64,000 nt of DNA. It comes from Microcyclospora pomicola (Eukaryota; Ascomycota; Dothideomycetes; Capnodiales). Below are positions 12,139 through 21,361 of this stretch, piece after piece. Within the stretch, counting starts at the first letter, position 1, and the number at the start of each line of letters is the position of its first letter. The position numbers were made by a program, and so were the translations under genes. Under the pieces are notes generated by a model. That model saw only the letters and a program-made list of their open reading frames with translations. It had not been told where the DNA came from and did no database searches. The DNA is taken from NCBI GenBank assembly GCA_002786065.1, contig NHNY01000002.1:1396697-1460696 (forward strand), given 5' to 3'.

Positions 12139-13762
12139 CTATGCAGCCTCATCGTTCCCTTGTCCTACCCGACGTGTCCGGACCCGAAATGTATTGCGAA
12201 GCCTTTGACGAATGCTCACTTCATCCTCCGGCGGTACCGCTGGCAGTACTGCATCCATCGGTCCATTCGCTTCCTGAGCACGCTGCTGGTTGAACTCACG
12301 TAGGGCTAGAATGCGTTGTTGCCGAGACATACGCTCCATCTGTCCCAGACCCATGATGCTTAGCATGAGACTTCGCCGCACGGAGAGGCGATCGCGATCA
12401 ACTGGATTGCTGGATACTGTCAGAGGAGGTGGCATACCATCGACGGAGCCATTGCCGAGATGGTCGTCTGCACTGCCTGTGGATGGTCGCAGATCGATCC
12501 TGCACAAAGGACACGTTCCAGAGACGTTCAGAAGCCAGGGATCGATACAGGCGGGATGGAAACGGTGGTTGCAAGGCAAAACGCGCTGATCCTGGCCAAG
12601 CTCAAAGTCCTCTGTGCATATACTACAGCCTTCCGTCTCCTGACTATCATGCGGCGAGGGTACGCGCTCGACCGTGGCTGGTTCTATGCCGTTCTCTTCC
12701 TGGACAGTAGAGTGCACTGCCGACTTGCCTACCTCGCGCTCTTCACTCGTAGCACTCACCAAAGATTTTTGAGTGTGGGAATGTGCTGCATCACCTGATA
12801 CTTGGACGTCAGAAGTGCCCCCAGCCATTTCAACGTCGCTAGACTTGTCTCCCCCTTGCTCGCCGAATTTGACAATGGGTAAGCTGTCAAGCATAGCTCT
12901 GGCCAAGCCTTGAGCTCGACTTTGTCGAGCCCGACCTAGGACATTGCGTGGCCCGTACCGCTCGGGATGACGATGGACTCGAACAGCCCCAGTAATGATT
13001 ACAACCAGGAAAAGGCCGGTGATGATCCCGGTGATGGCATATAGAATGATCATTGCAACAGCAGTGCTTGGCGGCGGTCCGCTGGCATTGCTAGAGCTTG
13101 ATGCAGTGCTCCCCGACGAAGATGATCCGCCATTGCTTGTCCCAGTGCTATTTCGCTCGATTGCAATGCTGGTAGTGTTTCCAGCTGCAGCCTTTTGAAG
13201 AGCCTCAATATCCTCCAGTATGTTTCGCGAAGCTGTACTGCTTTGTAGTGTATACAGCCACAGGTAATCGTCATTCTCTGCAGCAGCAGAGTAGCTGCAA
13301 TAGTCTGACTGCTGCGAGTACAACACGATCGCCGTGACCTCAGCCGATTCAGCTTCTCGGAGCAGGTACGCAGCATCGATGATGCCATTGAAGTACTCTG
13401 AACTATCGCAGGAGATCAGAACGATGCTTTGGGAATTCGCATTCAGCTGGCTCGTGCTGTCGGCGAGTAGGGCAGTCCCGGAAAGTCCTTGGTTCTTAAA
13501 GCGATGTTGTTAGCAGCTCGTCCAGCTTATATGTCATATCTACTGCACTTACCGAGAGACCGGCGCTCGCACTGTTCGTGAGAGGAAGCAGCGCCGCGGA
13601 GATTGTCATTGAGCGTTCGGTGGTAGGGACTGACAGCCAGGCGTCATGAGTTTCCTGCTGTCCGTTTGTGAAGTTCGCTGGCGCAGGCGATTGTGCCATA
13701 GACACAAACGTCAAGCAAAGGAGCACCACAACGGCGAAGACGCCTCTGCAGTGGCCGGCCAT
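12139..13762 (-). CDS. Transmembrane RING-H2 E3 ubiquitin ligase
   Basis: Exons 13762-13553 and 13494-12139 with a 58-bp intron (GTAAGT ... TTTAAG, phase 0) give 521 residues. The N-terminus is a clear signal peptide (GVFAVVVLLCLTFVSMAQS). A lumenal region of about 190 residues follows, in the place where PA domains sit in PA-TM-RING ligases, then a Ser/Asn-rich linker. One membrane helix lies at about 214-240 (AMIILYAITGIITGLFLVVI). The cytosolic part has a complete RING-H2 finger at about 360-401 (CSIC ... CNHRFHPAC ... CPLC). This architecture is that of endosomal or vacuolar membrane ubiquitin ligases of the RNF13/Tul1-like type. The catalytic class is certain from the finger; the membrane compartment and substrates are inferred. 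Confidence 0.9.
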
Positions 13763-14664
13763 TATGCAAGCCGGCGCGTGGTTGATAGACACAGCAGTGA
13801 TGGAAATGCAGAAACGCGGCACTGAACGTGCAACGGACAAGCGAAATCAGGCTGGGATGACAGCGGGTATCATCTCGTCGTGAAAGATGTTCGAGACGAT
13901 CGAGCGTCCAAGCAGAAAGCCAAGGATCCAAGCATGGCGCAGCAGCGAGTGAAGTGGCCAGAGGATGTAGTGGATGTAATCGTTGATGCGTCGTTAAGCC
14001 GGACGACTCGGCGGCAGAGTGGAGCTTGTCTTATCGATTGCCGCGTGATCTTCCTTTCATCCCCCGTCACGGCCCGAACCACTGCGAGATGATCGCCCTT
14101 GATCCGACTTCACCACCTGAACCCTCTTCTGCTCTACCCTAGAATACTAAGGTACGTTGACGAGGATGAAGAGACGCAATTGTTCGCCCATAGCCTCCCA
14201 GCGAGCTCAGGATCAGCACCGCCTGAAGACAGCTTCCGAAACGATGGGGATTTTCTTATGCCGTCACACGATATCCTCAGCCATACATTGGCTCGCTAGC
14301 CCAGCGAATTGGTCTTTGTGTCTTCTCGATTTTATGCGTCGTTACGCCTTGCCATGTCGTGGGTATCATGCTGGTCAAAGGAGCACCATCCAGTCGAGTT
14401 TTACGAGTACCAACGGACTGCTACTAGACCCATCGAGTGTGATGGCAGATATATCATTCGAAGATGTGGTCACTCGTGGAACGCTCCGCTAGTAAACTTC
14501 ACTTGCATCGCGGTATTGTCGACAATGGCTGAGAGTGGCAGCTATTGTTCTTCCGCGTCTGTGCTTGGACGATGCAGCTTCTAGATGGCCAATGTTAACA
14601 TTCGTCCGTAGTAAGCAGCTTCTCGTCGCTCATATTTGGTATTATGTCTTCCAGATTGTCTTCA

Positions 14665-14726
14665 GGTCATCCTCGCCTTCATCCGTGCTCAAGCTGTCTT
14701 CGCCTTCGTCTGTCCTCAACCTGTCT
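14665..14726 (+). repeat. Imperfect 27-bp tandem repeat, two copies
   Basis: Two neighbouring copies of a unit reading approximately TCxTCGCCTTCxTCxGTxCTCAA (variable positions marked x) lie in the leader of the gene at 15039. If translated they would give SSPSSVLxL twice. Confidence 0.6.
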
Positions 14727-14832
14727 TCATGTCTTCACCTCCTAACCATAAAAGCATCACGCGCGTCCATTCTCGAATTCACCTTCTTCTCTCTATCCAC
14801 AAACTGCACTCTGAACAGTCTGCCGCAACAGC

Positions 14833-14955
14833 CAGCTTCTCTTCCAATCAAGAAACTTGCACTTGCAAAGACCACACTCAAGCAGCTTGTCTTCCAACCA
14901 AGAAGTCGTACTTGACAAACTTCCACAACCTGCTTCTCTTCCACTTGACAGTCAG
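14833..14955 (+). repeat. Imperfect tandem repeat of about 47-50 bp, three copies
   Basis: Copies begin at 14833, 14883 and 14930 with C[AT]GCTT[CG]TCTTCCA, then carry AAGAA and ACTTG-type blocks. The third copy is shorter and more diverged. They lie directly upstream of the ATG at 15039, within the likely transcribed leader. Confidence 0.55.
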
Positions 14956-15038
14956 CACTCGACAAAGGTCAACATTTCCTCACGCAATCCACGAACGACA
15001 AAGAAAAGACGAGTTCTTTATCTTCGACATCAATCAAC

Positions 15039-17180
15039 ATGGCTTCTTCCATTGAAGCATCGTTGTCCAGGCCCGTTGCTGACGCAGAATCGGAGATCGC
15101 CTACGTAGAAGTTCTCAAAGAAATACTCGAGGAGCACTATGCGATGTACCCCCAATATCACCCCTGGGCGAGAGCTTCAACTCCACCGGCTTCACCATCT
15201 CCTGAGCCGGAGTCGACCTCGCAGTCGGGACCAGCAGCTTCACCAGAGACAGACGCAGAATCAGCTCCCCTCCCAATAGCAGCTGAGTCACCACAGGCCA
15301 ATGCGGTCCCGCAGGAGCCTATGCAAGAGCCTGCTCGCAAGCGCAAGGCATCCAACCCCCCAGAGGCTGAGGACAGCCGTCCAAGCAAATCACTCAAGCT
15401 CGACGACGTTCCTAGCTCCTGCCAGACCGAAACAATCTCGCAAGACTCTAAGCAAGTGGCAGCCCCTGAACTTGAGGCTTGCGGGTCACCAAGAGATCAG
15501 TACAGCCAACCGATCAAGTCGCCAAAGCTCGACACATGTGCTAGTCCCCGTGCAAACTCGCAAAAGCCCAAGCAGGAAGCACCAAACAAACGCAAGGCTT
15601 CTACACTACCTGGAGATCACGCCGAGCGGTCAACCAAGTCACGCAAGCTCAATCCTGCCACCGCTCCTCCTCCACCACAGGCTGAAGCATGGTCACATGC
15701 AACCGCGCAAACGCCCAAGCAAGAAGCATCAAACAAACGCAAGGCTTCTTCCCCACCTGAAGATCAGGATGAGCGGCCAATCAAGTCACGCAAGTTCAAT
15801 CCTGCCACCACTCCGCAGGGACTCGAACGGTCTGCCGGTTTGCAGAACTTGAACACTGCTATCACAGATGAAAACGCTTCTGATGGTTCATCCGGAGGAC
15901 GTTCTTCACAAATCTCACCAACCACACCATGTGCCGGACCAAAGCCGGTGGTTGATGATATTAGCAGCACATGGACAGCACCACTGGCCGTGGACTGTGA
16001 CGACTGGGCCGTGACCGATGACACGTTTGCTCGCATTGAAACCGCAGCAAAACAGATCACGTACGGCAGCAGAGACCGCCAGCAGACCGGTTGGCTCAGA
16101 ACGGTGCTGACCGTCTCCAAAGACCAGCTCACCTCAAGCCGCGTACTCTACAAAGCGGTGTTCTTCCTCAAGGCCTCGACCCACGCGCTAGCCAAGGGAA
16201 TTCCAGTCGGCGAAGTCTCGGCTTACCGAATTCTGAAGACGGATTCCTCGCATTTCAGTTCGTCCTCAGACTGGCATACCGAGCTCTTGGCGCGCTTCAT
16301 CGACCCGAAGCTTGACGCCACCCTTCAAGAGACCATCTGCTGCATGCGTGCCATCTACGACAAGACGACTGGCAAGCCCCGCAAGAACCACACGGCCCCT
16401 GTCAACGCCCTCACAAAGGGCGACATGATGTACGTCTCCGCTGTTCAGATCTACAAGGAGTACCAGCGGCTCGGCCTGCTCCGTCCCGGCATGGACGACT
16501 TCGAGGCGCTACTGACTCGACTACCAGCGACGTGCGCCTTCGAGGGCCCGCTGGTGCTCGTGCCCGCACCACTGCTGGCGTACGACAGCGACTGGGCGCC
16601 CGAGTTCTACGACAAGAAGGGCGCCCTCAACACCGCCAAGGTCACGACATGCCTGATCAGCGTGTACGAGAAGTGCGGCTACGAGATGTGGGTGAGGGAA
16701 CGGCCGGTCAAGGGCGTCCTATATGACGTCCTGGGGAAGATGGTCAGCGCCCTCGACACCAGACGGGACTCGGTCCTGATCTTCGAGCAGGCGCCGCCGT
16801 CTCCGAAGAAGAAGAAGCTGGTGTTCGGGAAGGTGCTGAAGGAGCGGGATGAGGCCAAAGCGGCCAAGAAGACGTCGCCGTCCCCGCCGCCACCATCGAG
16901 GCGGCGGCGGCTCATGAGTCGGAAAGAAAGGGAGGAGAAGACGGCTCACGGAGCCACCAAGCCTGCTACCGACTCCACAACGGCAGCAGCAGCATCACAG
17001 GCACGACCTGCAAAGTCCTCTTTCGAGGTGATGCTGGAACAGGCCAACCGGGCACAGGAGGCAGAGCGGGAGAGACTAGCCCTGCTCCGATCACAGCCCC
17101 GGCCGACGCCACAGTCCCGCTACGGCCGCCATGGAGCGAGCGCTGGGTTGGCTTCCCGGGCAGGGAGGAGAGGCCGGTAG
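15039..17180 (+). CDS. Unrecognised nuclear-type protein with NLS-bearing tandem repeats
   Basis: A single-exon frame of 713 residues starting in good context (CAACATGG). I do not recognise the family. Residues 1-100 are Ser/Pro/Ala-rich. Residues about 100-260 hold four imperfect copies of a roughly 35-45-residue unit with a basic core (KRKAS-x-P ... KS-x-KL), each resembling a nuclear localisation signal. Residues about 320-590 look globular: WLRTVLTVSKDQLTSSRVLYKAVFFLK, GEVSAYRILKTDS and YDSDWAPEFYDKKGALNTAKV are candidate core strands. The C-terminus is basic, with PPPPSRRRR and an Arg-rich end. Codon use looks normal for the window. Nuclear location is inferred from the basic repeats; no enzymatic motif is visible. 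Confidence 0.75.
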   Translation: MASSIEASLSRPVADAESEIAYVEVLKEILEEHYAMYPQYHPWARASTPPASPSPEPESTSQSGPAASPETDAESAPLPIAAESPQANAVPQEPMQEPARKRKASNPPEAEDSRPSKSLKLDDVPSSCQTETISQDSKQVAAPELEACGSPRDQYSQPIKSPKLDTCASPRANSQKPKQEAPNKRKASTLPGDHAERSTKSRKLNPATAPPPPQAEAWSHATAQTPKQEASNKRKASSPPEDQDERPIKSRKFNPATTPQGLERSAGLQNLNTAITDENASDGSSGGRSSQISPTTPCAGPKPVVDDISSTWTAPLAVDCDDWAVTDDTFARIETAAKQITYGSRDRQQTGWLRTVLTVSKDQLTSSRVLYKAVFFLKASTHALAKGIPVGEVSAYRILKTDSSHFSSSSDWHTELLARFIDPKLDATLQETICCMRAIYDKTTGKPRKNHTAPVNALTKGDMMYVSAVQIYKEYQRLGLLRPGMDDFEALLTRLPATCAFEGPLVLVPAPLLAYDSDWAPEFYDKKGALNTAKVTTCLISVYEKCGYEMWVRERPVKGVLYDVLGKMVSALDTRRDSVLIFEQAPPSPKKKKLVFGKVLKERDEAKAAKKTSPSPPPPSRRRRLMSRKEREEKTAHGATKPATDSTTAAAASQARPAKSSFEVMLEQANRAQEAERERLALLRSQPRPTPQSRYGRHGASAGLASRAGRRGR

Positions 17181-17461
17181 AGCCGGGTGGAAAGCGACGC
17201 TGCGGCGGTGGAATGATGGAACTGAGGGATCATGCTGAGACTGCGGCTACGTGCCAAGGTCCACATGGTAGGGAACGAGACAATGCGGCGTCATGGGAGT
17301 TTCGCGGGTGCAGCAAAGCTATATCTGATGGAGGGAATTCAAATGCAAACGTCTTGAATGCAATCACCTTTTCACGTGTCTTTCGTCTCGTTGCGTAAGT
17401 CGTGCTTTCATTGTGACTATCTATGTCGTCCTGTTGCATTACCCATCAGTCGTCATCTTCT

Positions 17462-20400
17462 CTACATGTACAAGCTCGCTGTTGCCGTGATGTCCCGCTT
17501 GATCAACTCCTGGCAGGTCTGCATCTTGGTGAACAGCGTTGGGTCACCAATGATGCGAGCGGCATTCTTGACCTCGCGACACGTCTCGTCGAGCCGCGTG
17601 ATGACCCGCACGATCGTGCCCTCGAGTACATCCGTCAGATCGGTGATGCGGCTGAAGGGCATGCCGCGCGCCCATTCGTAGACGACTTCGGTCAGGCCGA
17701 AGCGCGGGCGACTGACAAAATCATTGGAGTCGTCGGACGATAAAATCACTTGGTGCAGCGTCTGGTAGCGGTTGACCTTCTCGGAGATCTTGACAATGGT
17801 CTCCTGGCCCTTCTCCAGCGCTGGGGTCATGTTGGGCACAGACTCAGTCTTTTCCTGGAAGACAAACGAGGATAGCAGCGCAACAATCTCCTCCGGCTCG
17901 TAGTCAGCCAGCACGTTCTCGAGCACAAGCTCCGTAAGTACGAGTTCGTCGGCAGAGTGGATCTCACAGGCCACCTTGCCTTTGAGCTCGACACGGGAGT
18001 TGTCGTCGATGAAGCCGAGATCTTTGAGCACGTTGATACGCTGCTCGTAGTCGGGTAAGAGCTGGAGGTTCTGATCCGACATGAGTTGCCTGATGCCCGC
18101 GATCTTGTCCTTGATGACCCACTGATCATGGGCCATAGCGAAATGCTTCGGAAAGTCCGGACAATGAATACTTTCTTTGTCCTGTGCATCCTGCGCAACC
18201 TTGCTACGCTCGTCCAAAAGGCCACGGACTGACATTTCTTTAAGATATTTGAAGTAATCAAGCTCGTTCCATACGGAAGCAGTCCACGATTGACAGGTGG
18301 TGATCAGAAGCGCCTTTGCTTTCGCCCAGGCATCTTGGTCTCTTTTCAGCACACCGTTCACATCGATCTGAAGGTGGGTGGCGGTCAATGCCTCCACGTT
18401 GTCCAGTGGAATGTACATAAGTCTCATCTGCATCTCGTTCTCCGTTTGCGGCAACTCAACGAATCGTCTACGCATTCGTGGTAGGTAGGGCAGAAAGTCA
18501 GCGTCTTGACGCTTCCTGTTACTTCTGTAAACAACTTCGAGGACCTGGACACTGTTGGCAGCGCCCCTGCTGACGCCATCGCGTAGCAAGATCCCTGCAG
18601 TACGGATGTCATTCTTGCCCTTGAAGACGATAAGACGCTTCGGCTGAAACATCCGACGACCCTGGGGCGTAGCCAGCATGGCGAGATGCAGCTGCGAGGT
18701 CATCTGCTGATACTCCTCGCTAGCTTGCTGACAGGCGTCAATATCCTTGTCGCAAGTGCTGCACTCTTCTCGTTTCACTTTAGCTAAATCTGCTTCCGAA
18801 AGCATGATTTGTTTCTCCTGTTCCGGGACGAGAGCTTGTGTGGCATTCTCGGAGAACGAGCGCTTGATCATCTCCTCGATTTTCAATGCTTCAACACGCA
18901 GGAGATTGAGTATCATGTTGTACGTCAGCCGGAATTGAGATCGGAGCTTTGTTGGTTCTCCCAGCATCATGTGTCGTAGACGTCCAGCAGGCGGAGCCTC
19001 ATCTGCGCCGGGCGCTACGATGATCACGGATCCGACAGTATCGAGACCACGGCGACCTGCTCGACCTGCCATCTGAGTGTACTCACCGGGTAGGAGATCT
19101 CTGAAGTCCTTGTTGTCGAATTTGCGGAACCCAGAAAAGACAACCGTTCGCGTAGGAAGATTCAAGCCCATAGCAAAAGTCTCCGTCGCGAACAATACCT
19201 TGACCAGTGTCTTTGCGAAGAGTATCTCCACGCATTCCTTCACGATTGGAAGCAGCCCTCCGTGGTGAACCGCGATACCTTTGCTTAGCAACTCACGCAT
19301 ACGACGGATCTGGGGCAGCTGTCGGTCATCAGGCTTCAGACGAGCGAGTGACTTTTCCAGGATCATGTGGATCGCACTTTTCTCGGACGCAGTACAGTAG
19401 TCGAGATTCGATAACGCATCGGCATTCTGCTCACATCGTTTCTTGGAGAAGACGAATATGCAACAGGGTAGAAGCTCCATCTTTCGCAGATGCTGGACGA
19501 GATGTACCCAAAGATTGCGATCTTGGGCAGCTGAAGTGCGGCCTCCGCCACGACCAGTGCGAGCAATGTTTCCATGGCCACGAGGTGCGGGTTGCCCACG
19601 TCCTCCACGCTGCGGCCCACCTCTACCTCCACGCTGCTGTGGACCACCACGACCAGCTTGCCCTCTACCGTTCGCAGGTGCACCGCGACCACCACGACCT
19701 CCTCGTCCCGCGGCAGCTGCAGCATCTTCTTTCTCCTTTGCTTTCTGCTCGGCAGCGATGACTTTGTCCCGGCCGCTCATTGCATCATTTGCATCCTTCC
19801 ACCCCTTCTCCAAAAAGTTCTTGTTGGCGTCCACGATCTTGACCATCTTCTTTTCTGGTTGATCTGCTTTGTCCACCCACAAGTAGTGTTCGAGCGGTAC
19901 CGGTCGCTTCGGGGTGGAAATGACGTAAATGTCCTTTTTCTTCGTCCGACCAACCCATGAAGCAAACTCATATGTGTTTGGCACCGTAGCAGACAAGCAA
20001 ATCAGCGTGACATGTTCGGGCAACATGATGATGACCTCCTCCCATACCACACCGCGCTCTTGATCATTTACGTAGTGGACCTCGTCAAAGATGACAAACT
20101 CCACATCTCGGATAAGATCTGCGCCACGATAGAGCATGCTTCGTAGAATTTCGGTAGTCATGATCAAACAGCTTGCTTCTGGTCTTATCTGCACATCACC
20201 AGTAAGGATACCGACATCGTCAAATGTGGTGCGGAAGTCCCGAAACTTCTGGTTGCTCAAAGCTTTGATGGGTGATGTATAGATGGCCTTCGTCATGTGC
20301 TTTGCAGCCAATGCGATGGCATACTCTGCCACCACTGTCTTTCCGGCCGATGTGTGCGCGGCCACAAAGACAGAATCACCACTCTCGAGATGGTACACCG

Positions 20401-21361
20401 CTTCTTTCTGGAAAGTGTCTAGCTCAAAGGGCCATGTACGTGCCATTTCTGGGACGAGTTCGTGGAAATTAGTGATGTCTCGGTTGACATCTACCATATG
20501 CGCCCACTCGCGTCCACCATGCTTGTTCCTAGCCATAGCAAGTGTTCCGTGAGGTGCAAGAGCTGGGAACTCGACTGGAAGCAGGGCATCGACCTCCTCC
20601 TCGTCCTCTTCGTCATCGGTTTCGTCTTCAAGACGGACGGCACCTTCATCGTCTTCATTCTCACCATCTGCAAGGGCATCAGGACGTTCCGACTGTTCAT
20701 CAAGGACTTTCTCAACTTCATCCGCAGCTGCATCTTCCTGAGCTGACTTCTCTGGTACCCGCAAGCCTCTTGCAAAACCAGGGGGGACCTCTAACAAGCC
20801 ACCTTCTGCAGCAAAATTGATGATCTTATTGAGCTTGTTCGATTGGCTAGCATCTCGAAGTCCCTGCTCTCGCTGCAGATACTCGTCCTCCTGTGCAGCA
20901 GTAGCCTCAACCGCGTCCAGTCCGCCGGGGGCAAACGGAAAGAATCCCGCGGCACCTCTCACCAGCTCCGCGCGATTCGCAGGTTTCCGCAGAATGGACG
21001 TCGAGTTCTTCGCAGTAGCACTATTAGCCGGCACAGTGACCTCTTTGTACCCCGTCACGCGGCCCTCAAGTCCTTCTCGCGTGAATCGGATGATCGTCCG
21101 GGTTTGCGTTGGGGCCAATGCGAAGAGCTCGTTATAGTTTGTTGGTGCGTCCCATCGCTGCTGAAGCCTGTTCAACCAAGCAGCGCTGAAGCTGGTCGAC
21201 GGTTCAAGAAAGTCCTTTTCTAGGTCCGCCTTGACATCTTGGGGCGATTTTCGGAGACGTTTGCGAGGTTTCGCCTCGTTCAAGATCTCGTCGATGTCGA
21301 AATCCGCAGACTTTGCGTTCAACGAGAGTTGCTCCAGTGTTTGCGTAAGAGAACCAGCCAT
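17462..21361 (-). CDS. SKI2: Ski2-family DExH RNA helicase of the Ski complex
   Basis: The ATP-dependent 3'-5' RNA helicase that feeds mRNA into the cytoplasmic exosome with Ski3 and Ski8. One exon, 1299 residues, close to yeast Ski2 length. The ATG at 21361 (MAGSLTQTLEQ) is the first in frame. Motifs: Q-like and Walker A AHTSAGKT at about 335-341, DEVH box at about 426-429, LSATVPN, the RecA2 motif LFATETFAMGLNLP, and QMAGRAGRRG. Between the RecA domains, at about 552-608, is an RGG/RG-rich insertion. The C-terminal half has the rRNA-processing arch-like insertion and the DSHCT domain up to the stop. The N-terminal segment with WxxRLQQRWDAP and FTREGLEGRV is Ski2-specific and separates it from Mtr4. 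It is convergent with the preceding gene, with 281 bp between stops. Confidence 0.95.
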   Translation of the reverse strand: MAGSLTQTLEQLSLNAKSADFDIDEILNEAKPRKRLRKSPQDVKADLEKDFLEPSTSFSAAWLNRLQQRWDAPTNYNELFALAPTQTRTIIRFTREGLEGRVTGYKEVTVPANSATAKNSTSILRKPANRAELVRGAAGFFPFAPGGLDAVEATAAQEDEYLQREQGLRDASQSNKLNKIINFAAEGGLLEVPPGFARGLRVPEKSAQEDAAADEVEKVLDEQSERPDALADGENEDDEGAVRLEDETDDEEDEEEVDALLPVEFPALAPHGTLAMARNKHGGREWAHMVDVNRDITNFHELVPEMARTWPFELDTFQKEAVYHLESGDSVFVAAHTSAGKTVVAEYAIALAAKHMTKAIYTSPIKALSNQKFRDFRTTFDDVGILTGDVQIRPEASCLIMTTEILRSMLYRGADLIRDVEFVIFDEVHYVNDQERGVVWEEVIIMLPEHVTLICLSATVPNTYEFASWVGRTKKKDIYVISTPKRPVPLEHYLWVDKADQPEKKMVKIVDANKNFLEKGWKDANDAMSGRDKVIAAEQKAKEKEDAAAAAGRGGRGGRGAPANGRGQAGRGGPQQRGGRGGPQRGGRGQPAPRGHGNIARTGRGGGRTSAAQDRNLWVHLVQHLRKMELLPCCIFVFSKKRCEQNADALSNLDYCTASEKSAIHMILEKSLARLKPDDRQLPQIRRMRELLSKGIAVHHGGLLPIVKECVEILFAKTLVKVLFATETFAMGLNLPTRTVVFSGFRKFDNKDFRDLLPGEYTQMAGRAGRRGLDTVGSVIIVAPGADEAPPAGRLRHMMLGEPTKLRSQFRLTYNMILNLLRVEALKIEEMIKRSFSENATQALVPEQEKQIMLSEADLAKVKREECSTCDKDIDACQQASEEYQQMTSQLHLAMLATPQGRRMFQPKRLIVFKGKNDIRTAGILLRDGVSRGAANSVQVLEVVYRSNRKRQDADFLPYLPRMRRRFVELPQTENEMQMRLMYIPLDNVEALTATHLQIDVNGVLKRDQDAWAKAKALLITTCQSWTASVWNELDYFKYLKEMSVRGLLDERSKVAQDAQDKESIHCPDFPKHFAMAHDQWVIKDKIAGIRQLMSDQNLQLLPDYEQRINVLKDLGFIDDNSRVELKGKVACEIHSADELVLTELVLENVLADYEPEEIVALLSSFVFQEKTESVPNMTPALEKGQETIVKISEKVNRYQTLHQVILSSDDSNDFVSRPRFGLTEVVYEWARGMPFSRITDLTDVLEGTIVRVITRLDETCREVKNAARIIGDPTLFTKMQTCQELIKRDITATASLYM

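Larger units (their letters stand above)
13763..15038. other. Divergent intergenic region / long pyrimidine-rich 5' leader
   Basis: Holds the promoter of the RING gene and a long C/T-rich leader before the ATG at 15039. The part from about 14660 to 14960 is built of imperfect tandem repeats (listed separately). The frame 14535-14915 (+) is probably a by-product of that repeat. Confidence 0.5.

Noticed and set aside
14535-14915. 126-residue plus-strand ORF
   Set aside because: Its composition follows the tandem repeats in the leader; no ATG context or domain supports it.
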